Assembly: GCF_900128505.1 (NCBI RefSeq)
Contig: NZ_LT669941.1
Span: 2,854,859 to 2,918,858, forward strand
From: Parabacteroides timonensis
Lineage (GTDB): Bacteria; Bacteroidota; Bacteroidia; Bacteroidales; Tannerellaceae
DNA length: 64,000 nucleotides
Reading direction: 5' to 3'
Part shown: positions 18,316 to 26,960 of the stretch, piece by piece
Position numbering within the stretch: the first letter of the stretch is position 1
Layout of the letters: each line of letters begins with the position of its first letter
Translations under genes and position numbers: made by a program
Notes under the pieces: model-generated
Databases searched by the model: none
What the model was told of the DNA's origin: nothing
The model's input: the letters and a program-made list of their open reading frames with translations, nothing else

Positions 18316-18511
18316 TTTCGTTCTTTTTAATTTTATAAGAATAATCTACTCCAAACAAAGCTCCGGCAAACGTACTGATCTCGCCAAAAGCCACTAATAC
18401 ACTATTATGAATTTCCCCTGCCGGAGCAATCCAGAAACCGGAAAAGACCAGAGTAAGACCGGCTGCACAAAGCAGCACGGCCATTACCAGTTGGATATTC
18501 ATCCTTTTCAT
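18305..18511 (-). CDS. Two-helix small membrane protein (holin-like)
   Basis: This 68-residue protein has two hydrophobic segments, about residues 6-27 and 37-56, and a charged C-terminus (KIKKNENER). Size and topology resemble class II holins, but I recognise no family by sequence. Its 3' end overlaps the M15 peptidase start, and the HU-like gene ends 12 bases upstream. Holin-like function is suggested only by size, topology and the adjacent leaderless peptidoglycan peptidase. Confidence 0.6.
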   Translation of the reverse strand: MKRMNIQLVMAVLLCAAGLTLVFSGFWIAPAGEIHNSVLVAFGEISTFAGALFGVDYSYKIKKNENER

Positions 18512-18523
18512 CGTTCGATAATG

Positions 18524-18970
18524 TTACTCGATTACAGGACGATCATCCTCTCCACCACCGGGATTTTCAGTCTTTTCCTTTTCCGGTGCAATCAATGAAT
18601 AGCCCATCGTCTTTTTTGTCTCACGTAAATCAAACCCGGGATTGAAAACAATTCTCGGAGCACGGATCATTGAAGCATTGAACTTCTTCGCATCTTCCAC
18701 CCCTTCACTTCCTACGGTGATATGAAAGTTTCCAAACTCACCCAGTTGAACGATACGCCCATCCTGCAGTTCCAGATCCAGAATATAATTCAGGTTATCC
18801 AGTACAGCTTTCACATCAGCACTCGAAACCGTGCTTCGTGCAGCAATCAACTTACACAAACGACGTAAATCCGTATACCCTGTACTCTTCGAAACCGCAT
18901 AATACAATTTCTTCGAATCTTTGTTTCCCGGTTCCGACGGACGCAAAACCAATTTATACCCTTGTGCCAT
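18524..18970 (-). CDS. HU-like DNA-binding protein
   Basis: The 148-residue protein carries a diverged HU/IHF fold: an N-terminal KLVLRPSEP strand, a helical SSADVKAVLDNLNYILDLELQDG region and a GEFGNFHITVGSEGV beta segment. It ends in a low-complexity tail containing NPGGGEDD. I start it at the ATG at 18968-18970 (MAQGYKLVLRP) because the additional upstream 24 residues are hydrophobic and not part of the family; a promoter -7 box sits at 19008-19015. HU-like genes heading small cassettes with peptidoglycan hydrolases recur in Bacteroidales genomes. Role in regulating the cassette is possible but unproven. Confidence 0.82.
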   Translation of the reverse strand: MAQGYKLVLRPSEPGNKDSKKLYYAVSKSTGYTDLRRLCKLIAARSTVSSADVKAVLDNLNYILDLELQDGRIVQLGEFGNFHITVGSEGVEDAKKFNASMIRAPRIVFNPGFDLRETKKTMGYSLIAPEKEKTENPGGGEDDRPVIE

Positions 18971-19007
18971 AATTAAAAATGTTTTAAATGAATAATTAAG
19001 TACACCG

Positions 19008-19015
19008 CAAAGGTA
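19008..19015 (-). promoter_or_regulatory. Promoter -7 box of the HU-like gene (TACCTTTG)
   Basis: The complement of 19008-19015 reads TACCTTTG, a perfect -7 element, about 38 bases upstream of the ATG. A TTTTTG tract lies 17 bases further up, slightly closer than usual. Confidence 0.6.
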
Positions 19016-19353
19016 TGACAGCAGAAAAAGGGCAAAAAGCACTAAAACATCCCTCTGAAAAGAGGTAAATCAACCGGCAGATAGCCTATAAGCAATAAAA
19101 AAAGCAGAGAAAAAGATTCTTACTGCTTTTCCAAAGAAATCACACAAACGAACAACTAAGGCTTTTCAGACAGAAAACTAAAAAATCATCCGACAACAAT
19201 TTATATTCTTTAAAAGTTACAATGAAAGTATTAACAATGCTACAAAGCTTTTATCTGAATAGTATTTTGTTTTTCAGCAAGAAATACTATTTTTAAATTT
19301 ACTAAGCAGCCGCTCAGTGAACAGCCGCTCAGTAAATTCCATAATACATAATA
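19016..19353. other. Gene-free spacer with short repeats
   Basis: No gene is visible. The spacer holds an inverted repeat AATAGTATTT / AAATACTATT (about 19259-19293), a possible weak terminator of the peptide-export operon. It also holds a two-copy direct repeat CAGCCGCTCAGT at 19307-19318 and 19322-19333. Confidence 0.45.
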
Positions 19354-19812
19354 TTACTCGATAGCTATCTTTTCAAATAGTTCATACAAGTCATCCGTAT
19401 CAGCTCTTGCATATCGGATTTTATCCGATAGATACTTCACTTTCAGATCAACATTAAATCCGAGCTTAACAGCGAATGCCAAATTCGTATAAGATGTTTT
19501 ACGTTTTTTATCCGGTCGTTCCAACAAATTCAAGATACGGATAAACAATGCTTCATCCTTCACATCGTAAAGAAACTCTCCTAAAACAGTGTCATTACGC
19601 ACGAAATCGATAAAACGCTGACGTTCACTTTTAATCAGGCTAACAAAAAAATCACGATACCCCGGACTCAGATTTTTCCAATCTGAAAAAGCCAAAGCAA
19701 AGGAATCTTTATAAAAGACATCTTTTTCCTCCGGCAACAAATTATTCACATGTTTTTGATAAGTACAAACGGCTGGTTGGGCACCCAGCAATGCCATTAA
19801 TAAATTTCTCAT
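19354..19812 (-). CDS. Hypothetical protein, last gene of the peptide-export operon
   Basis: I do not recognise this 152-residue protein. It is largely helical and charged, has a short mildly hydrophobic N-terminus (MRNLLMALLG) too weak to call a signal peptide, and contains the segments SYTNLAFAVKLGFNVDLKVKY and ARADTDDLYELFEKIA. It lies 73 bases downstream of the HlyD-like gene in the same orientation. The position is where immunity or accessory genes of bacteriocin operons often lie, but nothing in the sequence shows that function. Base composition is closer to the chromosomal average than the precursor region. Confidence 0.6.
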   Translation of the reverse strand: MRNLLMALLGAQPAVCTYQKHVNNLLPEEKDVFYKDSFALAFSDWKNLSPGYRDFFVSLIKSERQRFIDFVRNDTVLGEFLYDVKDEALFIRILNLLERPDKKRKTSYTNLAFAVKLGFNVDLKVKYLSDKIRYARADTDDLYELFEKIAIE

Positions 19813-19885
19813 AATGTTCTGAGAAGGCTGATTACTCCTTCCAGCCCAAAGCCACTAAACAAGATAGCAAGGTCTATTAATAGAA

Positions 19886-21178
19886 TTAGAACCCTTCTTT
19901 CAGAATCTTCTTCAGTGGTTGGAAGAAGCGTTCTATCAAACGTAAATCATCGGTTACAATTTCAGCAGTGGCTTTCATCTCATGAGAGACAGGCAAATTC
20001 TTTCCATAATTGGTGGTCAGTCCGTCCGGGAAGGCAATCTCCACCATATAATTGTCTTCCGTCGGCACCATCGAGATTGCCGAAACAATCCCGTTCACGA
20101 TCCCGAATTCCTGATCCGGAAAATTGGCAAAACGTACGATCACCCGCTGGGTAAGTTCCACTTTTCCCGACCGCTGAACAGGCAGCGAAGCCCGTCCGAT
20201 CAATCGTTCCTCCTCTTCAGGCACAACAGAGAAAACATCTTCCCCGGAAATAACAAACTGGTTTTCATTCCAATATTTTGTAAAAGTCACCCGTCCCTCT
20301 ATAGGCGAACGCAAACAATAGTTCAACTCCCAACTTCCAATCACATTCAGCAATTCCTCCATAGCCGTCCGGTAATTATGCAGAAGCAAACTTTCTTTCT
20401 CCGCCTGTTGCAATTGCAGATCCAACACACTCTCCTCCAATTGCCCGATCTGAATCTTCATATTTTCCAGCGCAGCATTCGCCCCCACCAGGGAATACCG
20501 ATTCTGCAACAATACATTCTTTGCCGTTTCATATTCAAAAGGAGAAATCACTTGCCGGGAAAAAAGCGAAGAATCCCGCTCATACTGTTTACAAGCTATT
20601 TCGTATTGCTCCTTTACGACCTGCCGTTGCCGCAGCTGATTCCTGTAATAGACACTGTACTTATCGATCTGATCCCGGACAGCAGCTATCTTTTTCGGAT
20701 AATAATCCAATTCTCTATAATTCTTACACTCATGCAAACTAGTCAACAACCCAACATAAACCGACTGCATCTCCCCCAACACAAACTCTGCCTTTCCTGA
20801 TAAAAGTTCGGATAGCCTATCCGGTTCCGCCTGATGTTCAAGTAATATATCCTTCAGGCGATACGTATCTTCCGTCGAAGCCGGATTCTGTACAATAGCC
20901 AGTAGTGCACCGGGTTTTACCTTTTCACCATCCGTCACATACAATTTACTGATCTTACCCGAAGTCCGTGCTACGATCTGTGCCACCGGATGCCGGCTTG
21001 TCAATGTCATTTCCGTTGTAATCACATCCGGATATTTAAAGAAATAGCTACCCACCAAAAGAGCCAATACCACGATAAACAATAACGTGATTCCCCACCG
21101 TACAATCCAGGCCGGGATCTGTCCCATCACCTCCTGCACTTCCTCACTGCGTAATTCTATTTCTTTCCCTTCTTTCAT
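19886..21178 (-). CDS. HlyD/bacteriocin-secretion periplasmic adaptor
   Basis: The 430-residue protein has one N-terminal membrane helix (about residues 27-50), then a biotinyl-lipoyl-like half-motif (VARTSGKISKLYVTDGEKVKPGALLAIVQ). A long coiled-coil hairpin follows (about 120-270), then the second lipoyl half (LRSPIEGRVTFTKYWNENQFV) and a beta-barrel. This is the membrane-fusion partner of C39-type peptide exporters. Its ATG overlaps the exporter stop by one base (TGATG), which argues for stoichiometric coexpression. Confidence 0.92.
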   Translation of the reverse strand: MKEGKEIELRSEEVQEVMGQIPAWIVRWGITLLFIVVLALLVGSYFFKYPDVITTEMTLTSRHPVAQIVARTSGKISKLYVTDGEKVKPGALLAIVQNPASTEDTYRLKDILLEHQAEPDRLSELLSGKAEFVLGEMQSVYVGLLTSLHECKNYRELDYYPKKIAAVRDQIDKYSVYYRNQLRQRQVVKEQYEIACKQYERDSSLFSRQVISPFEYETAKNVLLQNRYSLVGANAALENMKIQIGQLEESVLDLQLQQAEKESLLLHNYRTAMEELLNVIGSWELNYCLRSPIEGRVTFTKYWNENQFVISGEDVFSVVPEEEERLIGRASLPVQRSGKVELTQRVIVRFANFPDQEFGIVNGIVSAISMVPTEDNYMVEIAFPDGLTTNYGKNLPVSHEMKATAEIVTDDLRLIERFFQPLKKILKEGF

Positions 21179-23385
21179 CAGGCTCCCAACTCCAACTGAT
21201 TCTTCACTAGTTTATAATATATCCCTCGCTTCGCTGTCAATTCTTCATGAGTACCTTCCTCCACTACCTGTCCTTTATCCAATACCACTATATTGTCCGC
21301 ATCTTTCACCGTACTCAATCGATGAGCCACGACAACCACCGTACGCCCCTGATAGAACTGGTGCAAATGCTCCATGATTTCCTTCTCATTATTCGCATCC
21401 AATGCATTCGTCGCTTCATCCAGAAAAATAAATTCCGGATTCTTGTATACAGCCCTAGCAATCAGTATCCGTTGTCGTTGTCCCTGGCTTACCCCGCTTC
21501 CTTCCATGCCGATCTTCGTATTGTAGCCCAGTGGCAACGAATCGATAAAATCTCTTATATTAGCCACCGTCACCGCGTGTAATAACCGTTCCTTGTCGAT
21601 TACCTCCGCACCTACAGCTATATTCTTCGCTATTGAATCTGAAAAGATAAACCCATCCTGCATTACACAGCCAGTATGCGCTCGCCACACATGCGGATTA
21701 ATATTTTTCAGCAACTGATCCCCGACTTTGATACTCCCCTTATTCGGATCATAAAACCCAAGCAGTAGCTTTATGAGAGTAGTCTTTCCGCTACCACTTG
21801 CCCCTACGATAGCCGTCACTTTATGATGGGGAATAGTCAAATTTATCTTATCCAGCACATAATCACGATCCGCCCCATCATAACTAAAGCTCAAATCCTC
21901 TATCTGCAACGTCCTGTTATTCGGCAACGTAGTAGCTTTCAATGCCAACGTCTGTTCCTCGTCTTCCCGTTGATGAATTTCACCTAAACGTTCCAGGCTA
22001 ATCTTGGCATCCTGAAAAGAGCGGGCAAAACCAATGAACTGCTCGATAGGAGCAGTCAGTTGCCCTACGATATATGTAAGCGATACCATCATACCTAACG
22101 TCATATCACCGGAAACAACAGCTCGGGCGGCGAGAAAGGAGATAAGGATATTGGTAGTTTGGTTAAAAAACACCGACCCGAGCTGTTGATATTGTTCCAA
22201 TGCAAGCCCTTTTATACTAATCTTAAAAAGCTTCACTTGTATACGCTCCCACTGCCAACGTTTTTCCGTTTCACAGTTATTCAATTTTATTTCCTGCATG
22301 CCGGTGATCAACTGAAACAGATTACTTTGTTCACCGGCCGCCTGTGCAAACCGTTTGATATCCAGTTCACGCCGATACTTCATAAACACCAGAATCCAAG
22401 CAACATACAATCCGTTCCCCAGCAGAAACAAGCCCAATATAGTCAGGTCATAATAAGCCAGAACAAAACCGAAAACGACAAAGTTTACAAATGAGAATAA
22501 TGTACTGATAGAAGAACCAGTCATGAATGTCTCGATCCGTTTATGATCTCCAATACGCTGCATGATATCCCCTACCACCTTCGTATCAAAGAAATGGAGC
22601 GGTAAACGCATTAACTTTGCAAGAAAATCTGATATCAATAATATATTTATTCTAGTATTTACATGTAGCAGAATCCAACTGCGAATAAAATCAACAGATA
22701 ATCTCGCAACAAAAATAACTAATTGAGCAACTAATATTAAAACAATGAAATTTTGATTACCATCACGAATACCTGTATCAACCAAACTTTGAGTAAGAAA
22801 TGGCAATATCAATTGTAGAATACTTCCAGACAACATACTTAATAGTAGCTGGAACAAATTTTTCCTAAAGGCACTTAAATAACGAAAAAAAAACAAAAAA
22901 CCTTGATTTGTACTTTTTTCTTTTTCTTTTTCAAAAAAATCGGACCTAGGCTCTAACAATAAAACAGCACCTACATCTTTTCCTTCTACGACGGTACTAA
23001 ACCAGCAACGTTCCAATTCATCTTCATTATATATTAATCGTTTTCCTGCAGGATCTGCAATATAATATTTTCTATTATTTATCCCATAACAAACCACAAA
23101 ATGCCGTTGATTCCAATAAAGTATACAAGGCAAAGCCACATCCTCTCGAAGTTGTTCAATCGTAATACGAGCGCCTAATGTACGAAAACCTATATTCTCT
23201 GCAGCATCACTAATTCCTAACATTGAAACTCCTCCATTAGTAATATAAGTAAGATCACGTAAATATTGCATCGAATAATTACGACCATAATATTTTGCTA
23301 TCATTCGGAGACAAGTAGGCCCACAATCAGCATAATCCAATTGACTATAAAGTGGGAATTGTTTTATTAATGAATTACATTTCAT
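21178..23385 (-). CDS. Peptidase C39-containing ABC exporter of a double-glycine peptide
   Basis: The protein combines a C39 leader peptidase (residues 1-130), six membrane helices and an ATPase. The peptidase shows catalytic Cys21 in LDYADCGPTC, His in YWNQRHFVVCYGI and Asp in YYIADPAGKR. The ATPase has Walker A GASGSGKTT, signature SQGQRQRI and Walker B FIFLDEATNALD. Such transporters cleave leaders after GG or GA/AG-type sites and export the core peptide, matching the precursor at 26678. I start at the ATG at 23383-23385 (MKCNSL); ten further in-frame residues exist upstream. Base composition changes within the gene: the first third is AT-rich like the peptide locus, while the remainder resembles the chromosome. 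Confidence 0.95.
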   Translation of the reverse strand: MKCNSLIKQFPLYSQLDYADCGPTCLRMIAKYYGRNYSMQYLRDLTYITNGGVSMLGISDAAENIGFRTLGARITIEQLREDVALPCILYWNQRHFVVCYGINNRKYYIADPAGKRLIYNEDELERCWFSTVVEGKDVGAVLLLEPRSDFFEKEKEKSTNQGFLFFFRYLSAFRKNLFQLLLSMLSGSILQLILPFLTQSLVDTGIRDGNQNFIVLILVAQLVIFVARLSVDFIRSWILLHVNTRINILLISDFLAKLMRLPLHFFDTKVVGDIMQRIGDHKRIETFMTGSSISTLFSFVNFVVFGFVLAYYDLTILGLFLLGNGLYVAWILVFMKYRRELDIKRFAQAAGEQSNLFQLITGMQEIKLNNCETEKRWQWERIQVKLFKISIKGLALEQYQQLGSVFFNQTTNILISFLAARAVVSGDMTLGMMVSLTYIVGQLTAPIEQFIGFARSFQDAKISLERLGEIHQREDEEQTLALKATTLPNNRTLQIEDLSFSYDGADRDYVLDKINLTIPHHKVTAIVGASGSGKTTLIKLLLGFYDPNKGSIKVGDQLLKNINPHVWRAHTGCVMQDGFIFSDSIAKNIAVGAEVIDKERLLHAVTVANIRDFIDSLPLGYNTKIGMEGSGVSQGQRQRILIARAVYKNPEFIFLDEATNALDANNEKEIMEHLHQFYQGRTVVVVAHRLSTVKDADNIVVLDKGQVVEEGTHEELTAKRGIYYKLVKNQLELGA

Positions 23386-23471
23386 GAAAACTTCAAATTC
23401 ATTACAAAAATTCAAGACAAATTAGTTATATAGATATTCATGATACTTTTTAAATCAGAAGATAAAAATAT

Positions 23472-24686
23472 TTATAGTGAATCATATAATTCCAGTATCC
23501 TATCTTTAAATAGCCGAAGGTTATAACATGTTTCAAATTTATTACGAGCCTTATCTCCAAGTTCTTTTCTCAAATCTGGATTCTCTATCAAAAAACATAT
23601 TTTCTCAATCAAATTCCCCCAGGTCTTCTTCTGTGAATTAACAGAGACTTTAAATCCATTAATCCTATCATCCACTATTTCAGACAATCCTGTAGTATCA
23701 TTAACAATTATTGGAATTTTAAAACTCATCATCTCAACTGCTACATATCCAAATTCTTCATGCAATGATGGTACTATTCCTATATCTGAAATAGTATACA
23801 AATCAAAAAGATTTTTTTTAGAAAGAAAACCCGTAAATGAAACTTTTGTCCAAATATCAAAAGAATTAAGCAAACATTTATTAAAATCCCCTTCTCCTAC
23901 AATCAATAAATGCAAATTCGAATATCTATCTAAAATAATTTTAAATATTTTTATCATAATATCGATACCCTTAATAGGATCTAATCTACCTACAAAAAGA
24001 AGTAAAATATCATCCTTATTTATATGCATCCTTTTTTTTATAATAGTTTTTTTAATTTCGTCCTCACAATAAAAATCATTTAATGCATTATTTATAATTG
24101 ATATTTTATTTTTGTTAATCTTGTAAATTTTAATCAAATCATTATAAGAGTGTTTTGAAACTGCAATAATCTTATCACATATATTCAACATGTCCTTTTC
24201 TTTTATTATTTTTTCATAAATTGATCTTGATTTATCATCAAGCTCCCCCTTATCACTCTTCAAAATATGAAATAATTTGCGACGATTCCCTAATAAAGAA
24301 AAACTCCATTCTGTATAATGAACTGTTAGTACTATTGAACCGCCTATAATTGAACGAATATATTCTACCATAGTTCTTGCTCCCATATAATTCAGATGAA
24401 AAATATTATTCTCATTTTTATCTACATAGGGGTACAATATAAAAGGAATACTCTTTTCAAACTCTTCAAAATTTAAATTATTCTTATTTATCACTGGAGC
24501 AGGAATTAGTATATACCTTATTGGCCCTTTATTTAGAATCTCAAACTCTACATCTTTATGGATAATATTTACAATTGTTATATTATACCTTGTATACTTC
24601 AAAGCATCAACCAATTGTTTTATGTATGTTCCTATACCATAATTAGTGGCTCTTGCCGAAGAATCAAATATATATACATGCCTCAT
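23472..24686 (-). CDS. GT4-type glycosyltransferase of the peptide locus
   Basis: This 404-residue protein has a GT-B fold: an N-terminal acceptor half beginning YIFDSSARATNYGIGTYIKQ, then a nucleotide-sugar half with LLLFVGRLDPIKGIDIMIKIF and the HEEFGYVAVEMMSFKIPIIV motif, the EX7E-type element of GT family 4. It resembles the glycosyltransferases associated with Bacteroidetes double-glycine peptide clusters. It overlaps the LanC-like gene by four bases and lies 86 bases upstream of the exporter, so glycosylation of the exported peptide is a reasonable inference, though the substrate cannot be read from sequence. The gene is extremely AT-rich (11 G or C in 24001-24060 by hand count). Confidence 0.88.
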   Translation of the reverse strand: MRHVYIFDSSARATNYGIGTYIKQLVDALKYTRYNITIVNIIHKDVEFEILNKGPIRYILIPAPVINKNNLNFEEFEKSIPFILYPYVDKNENNIFHLNYMGARTMVEYIRSIIGGSIVLTVHYTEWSFSLLGNRRKLFHILKSDKGELDDKSRSIYEKIIKEKDMLNICDKIIAVSKHSYNDLIKIYKINKNKISIINNALNDFYCEDEIKKTIIKKRMHINKDDILLLFVGRLDPIKGIDIMIKIFKIILDRYSNLHLLIVGEGDFNKCLLNSFDIWTKVSFTGFLSKKNLFDLYTISDIGIVPSLHEEFGYVAVEMMSFKIPIIVNDTTGLSEIVDDRINGFKVSVNSQKKTWGNLIEKICFLIENPDLRKELGDKARNKFETCYNLRLFKDRILELYDSL

Positions 24687-25357
24687 TTTAATATTTTTTT
24701 CAACATAACACCCGTTAATCCATTGTGTATACCTAATGGATAATTTGAAACTTTATCTGTTATAATTGGCAACTCTCCAAATATAAAATTCGGAAATTCC
24801 AAATGAGAATTATAATCTATATTTCCAGAAATTATCCTCTCAAATTCATCTATATATCCTTTTAAAGAGTTATTTTCAGGAACAATAGATTTAATCTTTT
24901 CTCTCATTGCAGTTAAATATTCTAGATCAAACGGCATTTCTCTTTCAAAAGACTTAATTCTTGCATTTACATATATAAGAATACCCCCTAAACCAGTACT
25001 CATACTATAGTCATCAATTCTTGTAGGATCTACACACATTACTTTTTGATCAATTTCAAAAAGAATCTCATCAGTATTTCCATTTACAAGCTTATTATGA
25101 ATCAAATATTCAACACACCACCCAATACCGCACAAACCTATTTCAAAATTTATAGATATATCATCACATATTTTACTATATATATCTTTCATTAACATTT
25201 CTGCGTATTCTTCATATATACCACATTTAGTATAATGAGAATATAAAATAAAAAACAATACACCTCCCATTTTTCCATGTAGTAAACCTAAACCTAATAT
25301 ATAGCTATAATTCACTAATAAAAATGACAATATTTTTTCATCAAGAGTAACTTTCAT
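24683..25357 (-). CDS. Small LanC-like (lanthionine cyclase-like) protein
   Basis: The 224-residue protein shows the repeating glycine signatures of the LanC alpha/alpha barrel: LLHGKMGGVLFF, GLCGIGWCVEYL, STGLGGILIYV and GIHNGLTGVML. It is about half the usual LanC length, and I cannot find the full Cys / Cys-His zinc-ligand set, so it may be a non-catalytic or differently functioning relative. I use the ATG at 25355-25357; a GTG directly upstream would add one residue. It overlaps the glycosyltransferase by four bases. No LanB or LanM dehydratase is nearby, so true lanthionine formation is not supported. Confidence 0.7.
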   Translation of the reverse strand: MKVTLDEKILSFLLVNYSYILGLGLLHGKMGGVLFFILYSHYTKCGIYEEYAEMLMKDIYSKICDDISINFEIGLCGIGWCVEYLIHNKLVNGNTDEILFEIDQKVMCVDPTRIDDYSMSTGLGGILIYVNARIKSFEREMPFDLEYLTAMREKIKSIVPENNSLKGYIDEFERIISGNIDYNSHLEFPNFIFGELPIITDKVSNYPLGIHNGLTGVMLKKILK

Positions 25358-25422
25358 CACAATATATATATATCATTACCAATTAATAGAAAATACAATT
25401 ATTACAAAAAACACTAGAAACA

Positions 25423-26550
25423 TTATTCATTTTTCATTAATAGATCTAAAACAGTAGTCGTTCCTATTTTAGCAATAATAACCCCATGTTTATCCAGCAA
25501 TAACCCAAAAGGTATAGCTTTAATTCCAAATGTTTTCGCTATATCAGAATCAAATCCATCAATGTTCACAAATTGCAACCAAGGCATATTTTGCATGGCT
25601 AATGCTTTATTCCATGATGCAATCTCTGTATCCAGAGATATACCTATTATTTCAAGTTTGTCTGAGTACTCTGCGTATATTTCTTTTAGCTTTGGTATAG
25701 AGACCAAGCACGGTTCACACCACGAAGCCCAAAATTCAAGAAATACAAAATCTTTCTTTCCAATATATTCTAATAAATACTTCATTTCACCATTAGAGGA
25801 GAGAAGAGTAAAATCCTTCATCTTTACACCAATAAAGGAAGATGTTGATCTCGCGGTCCTCAATGTCTGCATATATGATTGAAAATTTGGACTATTTTTA
25901 GTTTTATCATCAATAAAATCAAATATATCCTCCAATTCTTTCTCACTCTCACAGATATACAAATCAACAGGAAGAACACCGATTCTCAAATTATGCATAA
26001 GCAAAATCTGTCCTAACTGATTCATAAAATTCCTCTCTATAAAATTTATCATAAATTGTCCTTGATTATAATATAATTGTTCTAATTTAGAACCTGGTAA
26101 AATCACAATATCATCGCCCCATTTAGGTTCTATTTTTATAATCTCAGATTTGTAAAATTTCATCGAGTCCTGATATTGTAAAAAAATATTGTTTAATGGA
26201 GAGCCTTTTATATAAACTTCATTTTCATAAAAAGACACATAAATTGTTCTCGGTTCTAATAATAATTCAATTATGATATCAGCTTTATCTTCTTTCTTGT
26301 TTTGAACTACAATTAAAGATAAATTATTTAAATATTCATTATTCTCAAATAAAAACTTTCCTTGATTAATCTCCGAAGTATCAGAATCAATAATGACACC
26401 ATAATCATCTTTTATAAAAAGTATAGCAAATTGACCATTAAAAGATTGGCTAATCGTTCCTTCAATACGAGATTTTTCACTCTGAACAGAAGAGAATATA
26501 TCAGTAGAAAACAAAAGTGACAAACAAATAATTAAAATACTAATTTTCAT
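25423..26550 (-). CDS. TlpA-like thioredoxin-fold disulfide oxidoreductase with N-terminal DUF4369-like domain
   Basis: The 375-residue protein has a signal peptide (MKISILIICLSLLFSTDIFS) and a DUF4369-like beta domain (about residues 25-125). A helical linker and a TlpA/AhpC-type thioredoxin domain (about 240-375) follow, with the active site Cys278-Glu-Pro-Cys281 in FWASWCEPC and the cis-proline segment KAIPFGLLLD. These proteins act in the periplasm on cysteine pairs. Placed between the precursor and the tailoring genes, it probably helps form or correct disulfides in the six-cysteine peptide. Domain calls are firm; the substrate is inferred. Confidence 0.88.
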   Translation of the reverse strand: MKISILIICLSLLFSTDIFSSVQSEKSRIEGTISQSFNGQFAILFIKDDYGVIIDSDTSEINQGKFLFENNEYLNNLSLIVVQNKKEDKADIIIELLLEPRTIYVSFYENEVYIKGSPLNNIFLQYQDSMKFYKSEIIKIEPKWGDDIVILPGSKLEQLYYNQGQFMINFIERNFMNQLGQILLMHNLRIGVLPVDLYICESEKELEDIFDFIDDKTKNSPNFQSYMQTLRTARSTSSFIGVKMKDFTLLSSNGEMKYLLEYIGKKDFVFLEFWASWCEPCLVSIPKLKEIYAEYSDKLEIIGISLDTEIASWNKALAMQNMPWLQFVNIDGFDSDIAKTFGIKAIPFGLLLDKHGVIIAKIGTTTVLDLLMKNE

Positions 26551-26677
26551 ACATTCATATATTAATATAATTCAATCATTATGTATTAATTTATTAGAAC
26601 TCCACTCGAAATGCATTAACTGCCAACCTTCGAGTGGAGAACATCTTATCAATTCCATCTAAGGATATTGTAATCAA

Positions 26678-26908
26678 CTATTCGCATGCACAACTATATT
26701 GAAATGGACCTGATGTTATAGTTATTGTACAAGATCCCATACTACCATTCTCTTTCATACAACTTGAAGCTGCAGATTGACAATTATATCCATTTCCCAT
26801 TATATTCATACCACAAGCATATCCGCCATAATACCCAGCTTTAATACTTTTCATTTCCTCATGATTCAATTTAGAGGAGTTAAACTCAATTTTCCCAAAT
26901 GTTTTCAT
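26678..26908 (-). CDS. Bacteriocin-type precursor peptide with double-glycine-like leader and six-cysteine core
   Basis: The 76-residue peptide has a leader of about 25 residues with the motif KLNHEEMKSIKAG, typical of C39-processed Bacteroidetes precursors (L-x-x-EEMK-x-I-x-GG/AG). The predicted core begins YYGGYACG and contains exactly six cysteines (at residues 32, 43, 50, 60, 73 and 75) plus many Ser, Gly and Thr residues. Its start loosely recalls the YYGNGV-type pediocin box. It is flanked by the VKOR-DsbA gene upstream and the TlpA-like gene downstream, both suited to disulfide formation. No radical SAM enzyme is present. Secretion and processing are well supported by context; biological activity is not known. 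Confidence 0.85.
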   Translation of the reverse strand: MKTFGKIEFNSSKLNHEEMKSIKAGYYGGYACGMNIMGNGYNCQSAASSCMKENGSMGSCTITITSGPFQYSCACE

Positions 26909-26960
26909 AAAAAATTACATTTTAATTAGTTAATTACATTAATTATATATGTATTTCTAT

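Noticed and set aside
24683..25357. Lanthipeptide synthetase proper
   Set aside because: The protein is only about half the length of LanC, the zinc ligands are not all visible and no dehydratase is present, so lanthionine formation is not claimed.
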